NCBI GenBank assembly: GCA_025642075.2
Contig: JAODUO010001191.1
Coordinates: 163,363 to 227,362 of the forward strand
Source: Ridgeia piscesae
Lineage: Eukaryota; Annelida; Polychaeta; Sabellida; Siboglinidae
DNA: 64,000 bases
Direction: 5' to 3'
A model generated the notes under the pieces. It ran no database searches and was not told the origin of the DNA. It saw only the letters and a program-made list of their open reading frames with translations. The translations under genes and the position numbers were made by a program. Numbering within the stretch: position 1 is the stretch's first letter; every line of letters begins with the position of its first letter. Shown in pieces: positions 1-58,214 of the stretch.

Positions 1-56
1 CCATAGATGTATCCCTAGCAATCTTTTGGAAAAGTTCCATACCCCCCTTACACATA

Positions 57-400
<344 letters not shown>

Positions 401-480
401 ATACACACACGTGCCAGCTCCAGTGGTGTTAGACGTGTTGTGATTGATGTCGGACTTGAGTGTGTTTTGTGTGTGTCCAG

Positions 481-658
481 GACTGGTATGACTTCGGTCC
501 CCCCGCTGTCTTCTGGATCTCTGGCTTCTACTTCACACAAGCCTTCTTGACCGGTGCCCAGCAGAACTTTGCCCGCAAGTACACCATTCCCATTGACCTG
601 CTTGCCTTCAACTATGAGGTCCTGGACGACAAGGAGTACAAGGAGTCGCCGGACGATG
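481..658 (+). CDS. DNAH3-like: Dynein heavy chain exon, third from last
   Basis: Acceptor ..gtgtgtccag precedes codon GAC; donor is GTCAGT after one base of a glycine codon (phase 1). It encodes [16 protein letters not shown] to ESPDD, with the aromatic-rich strand common to dynein C-termini. The reading frame before 481 cannot be checked. Confidence 0.92.
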
Positions 659-1077
659 GTCAGTCTCATTGGTGTCACTGCAGTAATGTGTCGCTATCAA
701 TAATTAGCGAAGATGTGCGAAATATGAATATGTAAAGGAGATGTCAGAGCATCAAGTAAATGTATTGTCCAGTGTGTGTGTGTGTGTGTGCGTGTGTGCG
801 TGGTGTGTGTGTATGTGTGTGTGTGTGTATGAGTGGTGTATATATGTGTGTGTGTATGTGTGTGTGTCTGTCAGGGTGAATATGTATTTGTTGTGTGTAC
901 GAGTGTATGTTTGTGTGTGTGGGCGTGTGTATGTGTGTGTGTGTCTGTCAGGGTGAATATGTATTTGTTGTGTGTACGGGTGTATGTTTGTGTGTGTGGG
1001 CGTGTGGGTGTATGTATATGGGTGTGTGTGTGTGGGTGGGTGTGGGTGTGTTGTGTGTGTGTGTGTCAGGGTTTGTG

Positions 1078-1130
<53 letters not shown>

Positions 1131-1187
1131 GTGTTTGTTTGTGTGTTGTGGGTGTGGTGTGTGTGTGTTTGTGTGTTGTGTTGTGTG

Positions 1188-1264
<77 letters not shown>

Positions 1265-2837
1265 AGGGTGAATATGTGTTTGTTGTGTGTACATGTGTGT
1301 ATGTGTGTGATGGGTGTATGTGTGTGAGTGTGTATGTGTTGCATGTGTGTGTGAGTGTGATGTGTGTATGTTATGTGTGAGTGTGTATGTGTGTGAGTGT
1401 ATGTGTGTAGTGTATGCATGTGTGTGTCAGTGTGAATATGTGTTTGTATGCATGCCTACATGCATGTGTGTGAAAGTGTATATGTTGTGCATGCGTATTA
1501 TTTTGTGTGTGTTCATAATGTTCTTACATATGTGTCTTGGATGTTGTTGGTTAACTACGTGTGCTGACTTTTTCTGGCAGTGACGGTTGATAGTGTCACA
1601 CGGAAGTGTTCACAACACCATCTCCCACTATGTGACACATCACTTGTGTTGTAGGAGTCTTTGTCAACGGTCTCTACACGGACGGAGCGCGGTGGGATCG
1701 CAAGATCAAGAAACTCAACGAGTCGTTGCCTAAGGTGTTATATGACACCATGCCCCCGGTAAGACATGTGACACACCCTCTACTCATACAGCAAGACTTG
1801 CCGAGCAAGTACACCTGTAGATGGCAGCAGTGTTTCCCTGTTGTATGTTTGTTTGTATGTGGATTCATATTTCCGTCAGTTTTGCATGTACTGGGCGGAA
1901 CTTTTGCACATGATATAGCGGGGCCACTCAGATTTAGGATTTAAACATTCATCGGGGGGGTTGGATAACTTGGGGGCTCAATACTTAAATAATTCAAAAG
2001 GGTGTACATGAGTAGGCCACATGTCAACATTTGTTGCATCATGCTGTGACCTATTTCTACGACTCGCTGAAAGAACGTAACGCAATTTTCAAATGCTTTA
2101 GCACAGGAGACTGCATGGGTGATTGTATGTTTATTTATATATATATATGATTTGCATACGTCAGCATATAGCCAGAACATGGAATATGTATTCAACCTGG
2201 CATCGCACACCAGGGGACACTGCAGCTGCATTAACAGCCTACACTACCCCTGGCATGTCCCTTTGCAAAACTCCGCTTTTAGCTTCAGCCATTGAAATTT
2301 CTCACAAAGAATGTGGTCGGTTTCCAGTCATGTGATATAGTTTTGGGTGATTTCAGCCACACGCTGCCACCAGTCATGTGTCTGTCGTCATATTGGGGCA
2401 GTAGCGACTGGCGAAGTCAGTTGCTATAAGTTTATAGTTTGACTTCGCTCACTTTCACGGTTTGCAGAGGTGATCAGCCAGGGGTACTGTAGCACAGCGC
2501 AGTGACCCGTGGCTTGCGAGGATGAAGGTATTAAAATAGGCTAAGACATTGTTATTATTGTGATACATGGCACAAATATTCCGGTCGAGACTACATAGTT
2601 GATCAAACATGCACACTCTGTCTGACACAGATCTGGGTGAAGCCGTGCAAGAGAAGTGACCTGCCCAAGACGTCCAGCTACCTCGCGCCCGTCTACAAGA
2701 CCAGTGAGAGGCGAGGCGTATTGTCCACCACTGGTCACTCCACCAACTTCGTCATCGGCATGAACCTCCCGAGTGAACACTCCGAGGCTCACTGGGTGGC
2801 CCGCGGGGTGGCGCTACTGTGCCAGCTCGACAATTAA
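481..2837 (+). CDS. DNAH3-like: Axonemal dynein heavy chain, C-terminal end (last three exons, partial gene)
   Basis: Joined exons 481-658, 1655-1758 and 2631-2837 encode the last 162 residues of a dynein heavy chain, the ATPase motor that slides axonemal microtubules in cilia and flagella. All introns are GT-AG and the phases agree (1, then 0). The product is the C-terminal beta-barrel that closes dynein heavy chains: FWISGF, the TIPIDLL block, [15 protein letters not shown], the [11 protein letters not shown] signature, then [10 protein letters not shown] and a stop. The [10 protein letters not shown] and [11 protein letters not shown] segments resemble inner-arm DNAH3 most among paralogues I can recall; DNAH7 or DNAH12 remain possible. 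The rest of the roughly 4000-residue protein lies upstream of the window. Confidence 0.93.
772..1440. repeat. (GT)n microsatellite in dynein intron
   Basis: GT-rich tract in the intron 659-1654. It contains a longer-period repeat: a GTCAGGGTGAATATGTATTT block recurs at about 870, 947 and 1263, so part of it is a degenerate minisatellite built from GT runs. Confidence 0.95.
1655..1758 (+). CDS. DNAH3-like: Dynein heavy chain exon, second from last
   Basis: Acceptor ttgtgttgtag, donor GTAAGA. Two bases complete the split glycine, then 34 codons read [16 protein letters not shown] to DTMPP in phase 0. The G-A-R-W-D motif is conserved in inner-arm dyneins. Confidence 0.93.
1759..2630 (+). other. 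Last intron of the dynein gene
   Basis: Intron from GTAAGA to TCTGACACAG, 872 bases. I see no conserved coding or RNA signal in it, only a short TA stretch near 2137-2148. Confidence 0.85.
2631..2837 (+). CDS. DNAH3-like: Dynein heavy chain terminal exon with stop
   Basis: Acceptor tctgacacag; 68 codons from [11 protein letters not shown] to LCQLDN, then TAA at 2835-2837. It holds the [10 protein letters not shown] signature, the most recognisable part of the dynein C-terminus. Confidence 0.95.
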   Translation: MWVKPCKRSDLPKTSSYLAPVYKTSERRGVLSTTGHSTNFVIGMNLPSEHSEAHWVARGVALLCQLDN

Positions 2838-2908
2838 GACGGTCGCCAAAGTCCGACCGATCGCATGCCTTATCTCCCGGCTGATTCGCTGCAGTCGATC
2901 ATGTGATG

Positions 2909-2914
2909 AATAAA
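2909..2914 (+). terminator. Likely polyadenylation signal of the dynein gene
   Basis: AATAAA 72 bases after the dynein stop codon. A second AATAAA lies at 3631-3636 and could serve a longer 3' UTR. Confidence 0.6.
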
Positions 2915-3817
2915 TATCTATGACTAGTAAAGTTGATATGTATGATGGATCTGATTTAGAGGTACAGTCGCCTGTTGTGAAAATGTACTCTGGTTTCGCA
3001 GGCGAGCGAAGACTGTGATAGAATCCCCCAGTGCTTCAGGAACTTTGATGCCTCATCAGCATTTCACCAGTTAACCGACAGTCACGCTTCACAAAACCCA
3101 CAAACATGGAATATGGTCGCAGTTGAAAAATACAAAAACATCGCAAAGACTTTGTTGAATTTTACAGTGAGCCTGGGTCTGTCGGCGCCACTGGGTGTTG
3201 GAAAATTAATAATATTTGCGCATATCTTCAGCAATTGGATCGTTAAAGTGTCCTTCCTTAGCTAACTGGTCTATGTTGATCCTTGCTATGACGGTGACAG
3301 TTATGCTCCTGTAATGTACTTTGAGTTTTTGCATCACTCACACACAAGACGATTTTCCGTATAAAACAGTAAAGCATATATTTTGTAGGTGAGATAGTAT
3401 ATATTTTATGGGTTTTACAGTTGCATGCAGGACACGAGCCATCGGATTATAATGAGATGGTGACTTAACATTCACCAGGTACCAACACAGGGGTAGAAAG
3501 TATGTATTAGAGTATATTTTGTTTGTTATAGGATTTGGGGGATTTTAAAATGTTGCAGTTTACAGTATGTGTATGGTTTCAGTTTAAAGTAATAACAAAT
3601 ATTCCCTAGCCTGTGCTGTTTTGTTTCGTCAATAAAGAGGATGAGAGTAATATTAATTCGGGGAATTATTTATTAATTATTGTATATGTGTACCATTTTA
3701 ACCTGTTTTAGTTGTGTTTTACCCTGTAAATTTGAATGTTTGCGTGAGAACCTTGTTCTAAGCTTGACCGTGCACACATATGTGCACATATATGAAGTTA
3801 TATGTACTTGATGCCTA

Positions 3818-3842
3818 TATATATAGTATATATATATGTATA

Positions 3843-3940
<98 letters not shown>

Positions 3941-3948
3941 CATGCATA
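3818..3948. repeat. (TA)n microsatellite with TATG interruptions
   Basis: Alternating TA with regular ATGTATATA interruptions; self-complementary on both strands. Confidence 0.95.
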
Positions 3949-4591
3949 CATGCATATGTATATAGATGTTGACAAAAATTGATCGAAACAGTGGAGAGCG
4001 TTCTCTCTAGGTCGTACCAGCCTGTGATAGCAACAACAACTTGACTTGTATTATGCTTATTTGAAAACGTGTACACTCTGGTTTTGCCGTATCGCTGTGG
4101 CTGCCACGTCACATGCACAGACAGGATCTTTGGAGTGGTCCAAACGGAATGTCTCGACTATCAGGACAACCACGATTATAAATCTAAGTTTGTTATGTAA
4201 ATGCGGGTGGAGCAAGTGGAAATAAAGTCAGCTTGACCGTTTGTGCACACTTCAGATTTGTTTTGTCTTTAATAGAGAGCAAATCTGTCCTTTATGAATG
4301 GTGGGGAACAGGGCTTTATGCAGAGACCCGCCCACCCGCACACCCATCCACACATCCATCCACCCACACGTCCACCCATCATTTGGACGGGTAAAACCCA
4401 TTGTGGGCAGGTAAGGTCTTCCAAAACCATTTTCAGTTATGCCTTATTGTAGTCCATGACCTATTAACTGACTAGTCTATATGTGTCCACCAAAACGTGT
4501 GTGACTGGCACAAATGTAGTCCTACATGAAGCCCTGGGAATTCTTACCGTGGGGGAAACATGGGATGCAAACGGTCCACAGAGGATGACAA

Positions 4592-4649
4592 GCACCCTAA
4601 CAGTGACCCCCACCCTCTGTGCACCCTAACAGTGACCCCCACCCTCTGT
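4592..4649. repeat. Perfect 29 bp tandem duplication
   Basis: The block beginning GCACCCTAACAGTGACCCCC occurs at 4592-4620 and again, unchanged, at 4621-4649. No mismatch suggests a recent duplication or an assembly artefact. Confidence 0.9.
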
Positions 4650-5021
4650 GTTGGTGTAGAAAGGGCGGCTTGTAATGTTCTAAAAAAGGCTGACTAACTT
4701 AACAAGACCTCGTATGATGATGACATCATGACCACAAAATATACAGACTAGTCAGTTAATAGACCATTGTTTTGAAGCATGGCAAACGCTTACAATTGCT
4801 TCCATTTCTCCAAATCGAATTCTCATAAATGCAGCAGTCATTGATTCTGCCCACCACTTTATCAAAACCTAACATTTAATCACTTTCTGACTGAAAAACT
4901 CACCAATTCGTAATAAAAGCATCAAATATATTATGGCAAAAATGGAACAGTCCGGCCAAAACTCTCCAGGGCCAGTTGTGACAGCCTGAGAACAGGACGC
5001 GACACAGGGATGTTGGTGCAG

Positions 5022-5209
5022 GGCCAGCTACTTCACCAATCATGTGACTGCGGCCACTTGACCATAATCCCGGTTCTGCACCCCTCTGGGTGTCAAGCCA
5101 GGATTTTCACGCGACCGGACGTGATCCTTGGCCAGCTATTTGATCAATGGACATGCCTGCAGCCACATATCCAGAATCCCAGGTTTGAACCCATCTTGGT
5201 GTCAAGCCA
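5022..5209 (+). repeat. ~80 bp diverged direct repeat, possible tRNA-SINE fragment
   Basis: Segments 5022-5100 and 5130-5209 both start GGCCAGCTA and end GTGTCAAGCCA, with about two thirds identity between. The second copy contains GGTTTGAACCC, close to the tRNA B box, so a dimeric tRNA-derived SINE is possible. No A box or tail is clear. Confidence 0.45.
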
Positions 5210-6090
5210 ACGCTTTTGAGATGCTAACTGTCTGTCATTTATAATGTCAACCTTTTAGACATTTGTTAAGAAATTTAAAATGTATACGTTCATCACATAT
5301 GTAAACAATTTTGCAGTAACTGGATTACAAAACATCCAAGTGAAAAATAGTGAAAGTATGGTTGTATTATAATGTACTACACTTGAACATAATTTCTGTT
5401 TTACAAGTTTATATATTAATATTGTTTGTGCTGCATCCACTTACTGGGACATTGTGTAATGTTTTTATAATTTTTGGTCAGAGGTATATAATCACAAGAT
5501 TTTTCTTCAGTATGCTCCTTTTTTCGAACATAATAAGAATATTATGTACTAAATATCAGTATCATGTAGTTTGTTGGGAAAAATAAACATTATTATGGTG
5601 GAGAAATGGGGCTGGTTGGTGGGTGACGTGCTTCTTTATTCCTGCTGGAGACAAAGATGACACAGAGCAGGGAAGTTGTTATTCCTACGACTCTAGGCTG
5701 ATTGGATAGATTCACTTCCCCTGCCCCAGGGAACAAGTTATGATTGGGCAGCTACCCCTGCAGAAAGGTGTAGATAGCGACTCCCAGAGGGTGTAGATCC
5801 CCGGGGACCCTGTCCACCTGTCATGATTGCTTAGTCACTGCCCACAGAGAGGAATGTCCTGGAGGCACCCTGTGACCCTGCACTCACATGTTGTTGTTGT
5901 TGTAGTTGTTGTATCTGGCACAAACCACACACAGTGTTAAACACTATGCCACAATGAGTCGAGGAAACACAATGGATATTATGTTGCTTTAATAGACCAA
6001 TCACACATCATCACATCATTACAGGAAAACAAAACGCTTCAGCCATTACGTCAGGTTGTTAACCACATTAAGGTGCCGTACTTGTGCCCC

Positions 6091-6816
6091 GACACCACAC
6101 CGCTGGCACCACATACCACACCGCTGGCACCACATACCACACCGCTGGCACCACACACCACACGGCTGGCACCACACACCACACCGCTGGCACCACATAC
6201 CACACCGCTGGCACCACATACCACACCGCTGGCACCACATACCACACCGCTGGCACCACATACCACACCGCTGGCACCACACACCACACCGCTGGCACCA
6301 CATACCACACCGCTGGCACCACACACCACACCGCTGGCACCACACACCACACCGCTGGCACCACACCACACGGGCTGGCACCACACCGCTGGCACCACAC
6401 ACCACACCACTGGCACCACACCACCCCGCTGGCACCACATACCACACCGCTGGCACCACATACCACACCGCTGGCACCACATACCACACGGCTGGCACCA
6501 CATCCACACCGCTGGCACCACACACCACACCACTGGCACCACACCACCCCGCTGGCACCACATACCACACCGCTGGCACCACATACCACACGGCTGGCAC
6601 CACATACCACACCGCTGGCACCACATACCACACCGCTGGCACCACACACCACCCCGCTGGCACCACACACCACCCCGCTGGCAGACACCACCCCGCTGGC
6701 ACCACACACCACCCCGCTGGCACCAGACACCACCCCGCTGGCACCAGACACCACCCCGCTGGCACCAGACACCACCCCGCTGGCACCACACACCACCCCG
6801 CTGGCAGACACCACCA
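6091..6816. repeat. 21 bp minisatellite, about 34 units
   Basis: Core ACACCGCTGGCACCACATAC in near-perfect tandem. Variants cluster: CATACCACACC units on the left, CACACCACCCC and CAGACACCACC units on the right. It is downstream of the NBR1 stop on that gene's strand, so it may lie in the 3' UTR or beyond it. The 21 bp period keeps several frames open on both strands, but the repetitive products have no family features. Confidence 0.97.
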
Positions 6817-8225
6817 GTCACCCCAACAAACACGGGCGAATCAAACGACTGCAGAACAGAACACACACACTCTGTATAAACTCTTGTACCCCGATGTAAC
6901 ATTCCCTCCCATGTTTCTGATCTCCCGTCTGTTTCTTGATTCCACAAGCACATACCTTACCTCACTTCACCACACCACACCACACCACACATTTTCTGGA
7001 TAACAAAGAGCAACGACGCATATATGAGGCGAAAAATATGCAAACATCGCTTAGGTACGATAAAGACAACTACTTGTGAAAGATATGTAATAATCACGAT
7101 ATTAATATAATGTACGAAGCTAATCGAAATGACACTTGGATTATGAACACACATGCCAGAGTGAAGTCATTACATTCAGATTAATCTGCACAGTGTTATA
7201 AAGACGTCTAAGTCTTACGTCCGCCACCATTACTGTTGCCAGGCTGGTGCAATCCCTTGTCTACCAAATTTCCTGTCCACTTATACAAAGATATATTCAT
7301 GTAAATACAATACAAACAACACATTCCTACACACTGCCTGACATCCAAGTCGATAGAACAGTTCACCCGCAGCACTGCAGTCTAGATATAGTGTTTAGCA
7401 CCTTCTGAGAAGCGGACTAAGAACGCACTGGCCAGAAACAAAGTAGACGGGGTGTAAAGAAACCCAACACCTCCACATGACTCTACAGACACACGTGGCT
7501 CTACAGACACACAAAACTCTACAGACACACAACGCAGTAACAGTGCACAAGAAGCTTTCGAGAAGTCGTGATACACATTTCCCCACGTCACGCATCAAAT
7601 CAACGACTGTAGTACACCACAAACAAACACACACTGCTAGACTATGTTTTTGCAACCACATATACTCTGGTTTCATGTTTTTCTCACTCAAGCCACACCC
7701 CAAACGATGGTCCACAATTATCCTCTCACTTTTCACTCGTAACAAATATCCCGAGTCAAGCACTGAAGCATTCAGTCTAGCCAGTGAACAACTTACTACT
7801 CGCTCTCACTCTTCATGACCTTGACCTTGAACTCAATCACCACATGACCTTCACCTTTCAACAGGACAGCCATCCCTCTGTGTACCACAGCACTCAATCG
7901 CACTGGTTATTTGCTCACACACAAAAAAATCACAATACCAACTTAGGAAATACTGCTAAGGAATTACATCTACCAAAGATAAATAGTTTACATTTTTCTG
8001 GTTACATTGGCAGATTTTAAAATACAGCGATACACATCTGCAGTAAGAAATGGAGGCGCCAACATTAATCGACGACCTCAACCTTGTTAATAACGACGCT
8101 TAATATAAGAATGAACCACGTGAAATATAATATATATATATACAGAATTATGACGGTGAAACAGGCATTGCCGTGATGTTAGCCGATGTCATTTCAGTGA
8201 CTGACGAAACGAACGTGAAATGCAC
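6817..8225 (-). other. 3' flank of NBR1
   Basis: Likely holds the NBR1 3' UTR. I see no AATAAA on the - strand in the roughly 1.4 kb after the stop. A short CTCTACAGACACAC repeat occurs three times at 7482-7533. Nothing else stands out. Confidence 0.5.
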
Positions 8226-45167
<36,942 letters not shown>

Positions 45168-45685
45168 TTCTCTTCGTTCTTGTTCGTAATCTTGCAGAAT
45201 GTATCGCAGGCAGCGTTCTTTCTGATGTCTGGCCTTCCGCGAAAATGTCGAAAATCACCGTCTAAACATTAGTCGCCTTGTTTGTTTTGTTTTAAGCCCT
45301 CGCACCGATCGCCGATTCCAACGCGATGACATATAGTACAATATAAATATTGCCTATCAAAGCGTTACACTTCATGCATAAGCAATAATTGTGATGTATT
45401 CATATATTAAGTGATGTGATGGTAGCTTACGTGTGAATAAATGGTGTACATTATGCAGAAGAAACGTTTTGAGTAAATGCGTAATAATTTATATAGCAAA
45501 AATAGTTCTGGTCAAGATGACACTTAAGTCGTGACGTCAGCTGTCAATCTTTCAAGGCTGCGAGAGTGGCGCGAGAGTGGCGCGAGAACGGCCATCGAGA
45601 GATATTTCGATTTGTCACCTTACATGTGAGAAATAGTTTGTGTGGACGTATATGCAACGCGTCACCGAATATTTCGGTCAGCAAG
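45168..45685. promoter_or_regulatory. Probable bidirectional NBR1/CNPPD1 promoter and 5' UTRs
   Basis: The start codons of the two divergent genes are 518 bases apart. The interval is locally richer in CpG than its surroundings (GCGCGAGAG, CCGCGAAAATG, CGATCGCCGATTCCAACGCG) and has no clear TATA box. GCGAGAGTGG is tandemly repeated at 45560-45585. Exact transcription starts cannot be read from sequence. Confidence 0.6.
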
Positions 45686-55509
<9,824 letters not shown>

Positions 55510-56868
55510 TGAGATGTCTTGCGAATCACCGAGTCATACCTGAATTACCGATTTTAACCTTGACTAATATTTTCAGTTAGCTCACCTTCGTAACAATTTC
55601 TATCCAACTAAGCCATTTTGGATATTGTTGCATCAGGACCTCAAAAACGTAACAGAACATCCAGCATAATTCCATTCTGTGGTACTCACTACCTTTAGTT
55701 AATGTTTTATTTATTTTAAAAAATCATGTTTTATTTAAATCATCTGCTATAACACACGCCCCGCTCTACACGCCCCTGATTTCTAGATTCTCTCAAGATT
55801 TCCCGCAAGTTCAAGGGACTTGGAATCTCTGACAAAATAATTTCAAAATAGAGCCATTTTTTCCTACACAATTCAAGAAGATTTTTTTGTTTGAAACAGT
55901 ATTCCCATCCTAAGCCTACCAAATTAAAAAAGTTCACATGAACACACAATGCATATATTATTGTATAGCGAAGCTGTTCTCTATACTGATCGTAGTCGAT
56001 GAAGACACTTTAAGCCTGTTGCAATTACCACTGGTCCTGTAAATTATGTTCTATATTGTTTCATACACTGGTGTTAACTATCTCTAGATGGGGTCACGAA
56101 CGCTGGAAATTAATTTCATGTCCCTATGGCTGTGTCCATATGCGTGTGCACATGCGTGTGTAATCCAGTAATCGCCAGTCACAAAACGAGCTGCCGATTA
56201 TTGCGCATACTCGGTCTCTGTTGCCTGTATATTCCCCTTGATACATATTTCAAGCAAGGGTTAGGGTGCCAAACATGCCCATCAATTGGAATTTACATCA
56301 CAGCCAGAAAGGTTAAGAACAGCTTATCTACTATCTGATATGCTATTGTTTATAGTCATAAATATATAAGCCTATGTATATATGATTATATACACGCATA
56401 ATGGTTTACTCATAAAACTTAATTATTACGGTGAGTTTATTTTAAACAACATCAACTCAAGTTGTTTGTGTGTCGTTAAGCCATTGCAGAAAGAATGGAC
56501 TAACAAATCATGTTGCTTTCTTAGAGGGCAGTTAGAAACAAAGACAGAAATGCACTGATTACTGACTTTGATAATATATTTTTTATCTCAACCGTATAGC
56601 TGAAGTACAGGTGTTACGTATAAGGCCTGTCAACAAGAAACGTTCTTACCTGTGGTGCTAGAACATACAATCTTGAATGAATTTGAGTTAAACAGGTCAT
56701 AATGCAATAAATTCAGTTATTTTCATGCATATTTGTGTAGTTTTTCATGACGTTGATGAATGAGTTCAACCATAGAGAAGCGATCTGGTCTTGCTAAGCT
56801 ACAGGTTTTTTCAATCTCGCTGATTGAAATTGATGCTATGGCTACGGAATTATACGACAGGACCCTGG
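55510..56868 (+). other. CNPPD1 3' UTR and downstream flank
   Basis: No gene seen. The first clear AATAAA on the + strand is at 56706-56711, 1.2 kb after the stop, so the 3' end is uncertain. Confidence 0.55.
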
Positions 56869-57565
56869 CACGTGACAAACACCGCTTAGTGTATAACCAC
56901 GTGACTAACACCACTTAGTGTTTAACCACGTGACAAACACCGCTTAGTGTATAACCATGTGACTAACACCACTTAGTGTTTAACCATGTGACAAAACACC
57001 GCTTAGTGTTTAACCACGTGACAAACACTGCTTAGTGTATAACCACGCGACAAACACCGCTTAGTGTTTAACCATGTGAGAAAACACCACTTAGTGTTTA
57101 ACCACGTGACAAAACACCGCTTAGTGTTTAACCACGTGACAAGACACTGCTTAACCACGTGACAAACACTGCTTAGTGTTTAACCATGTGACAAAACACT
57201 GCTTAGTGTTTAACCATGTGACAAAACACTGCTTAGTGTTTAACCACGTGACAAGACACTGCTTAACCATGTGACAAAACGCTGCTTAGTGTTTAACCAT
57301 GTGACAAAACACTGCTTAGTGTTTAACCATGTGACGAAACACCCCTTAGTGTTTAACCATGTGACAAAACACTGCTTAGTGTTTAACCATGTGACAAAAC
57401 ACCCCTTAGTGTTTAACCATGTGACAAAACACTGCTTAGTGTTTAACCACATGACAAAACACAGCTTAGTGTTTAACCATGTGACAAAACACCGCTTAGA
57501 GTTTAACCATGTGACAAACACCGCTTAGTGTTTAACCACATGACAAAACACCACTTAGTGTTTAG
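56869..57565. repeat. ~30 bp minisatellite with E-box cores, about 24 units
   Basis: Core GTGACAAAACACTGCTTAGT, then GTTTAACCAY. Left-hand units end CCACGTGAC, right-hand ones mostly CCATGTGAC. Units of 29, 30 and a few short ones are mixed. The left border is near 56869. Confidence 0.95.
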
Positions 57566-58214
57566 TCACTAGGGCGACAGACTCAGTGATATTGGCAAAT
57601 GTCATAAATTAATTGTATTTGGATGGCATTGGACCACGTCCCCCATGACTTTGACACTATTTGTGTAACTCGTAATAGGCTAATCATGCTTTCACGTGCT
57701 CGAATGTTTTGCCCCACTTCCAGACATCCTAGGCTAGGTACACCTCTCTCTCCCGACCTCATCACAACATCCACATCTTCCATGCATTCACTCTTCATCA
57801 ACCCAGATCTCTTCTAATCACCTGAATGCACATTTCATGCCTTCTCTGACTCTGCGAGAGGACGTAATCTATTGGCCAAATTTGTTCACCGTATGTTTCA
57901 GTCGGCTGTATATGAACGGGTACCTCATGCAGGCCTACATAGTGGTGGGCATTTGTGTTCGAAGTCTTCGCGCATTAATTGCAGCGTAGCTGAATGTTAA
58001 AAATGTCTGTCAGGGAATTTGTAATGGCTAATCATGCGCTTTGTTTGAGTTTGACTTTGAAGTCTTATAATCTTACTTACACTCGATACAAGAACTTATT
58101 TTACTTCCCCTCTACCCAACACATACACGCTCAAATACACACAACACACATGATCAAACATACACTCACACCATGTTATTGTGTTCAACCGTGGCTTACT
58201 TCGACGATTATCAT
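57566..58214. other. Intergenic stretch
   Basis: No recognised gene; a short ACACACAACACACA-rich run near 58120-58160. Confidence 0.55.

Larger units (their letters stand above)
2915..6085. other. Intergenic DNA between the dynein gene and the 3' end of NBR1
   Basis: No coding region with family similarity. Apart from the repeats listed separately, I see ordinary AT-rich sequence. Candidate polyadenylation signals on the - strand (TTTATT read on +) include 5635-5640, but no NBR1 transcript end can be fixed. Confidence 0.6.

Noticed and set aside
6046..7003. Several 250-315 codon frames on both strands in the 21 bp array
   Set aside because: Pure period effect; multiple overlapping frames, no domain, no splice signals.
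45566..45685. A 40-residue N-terminal extension of CNPPD1 from an upstream in-frame ATG
   Set aside because: The extension resembles 5' UTR (repeated GCGAGAGTGG, no family match). It remains possible but unsupported.
57240..57521. A 93-codon frame (FVTWLNTKQC repeats)
   Set aside because: Translation of the 30 bp minisatellite, whose period is a multiple of three.
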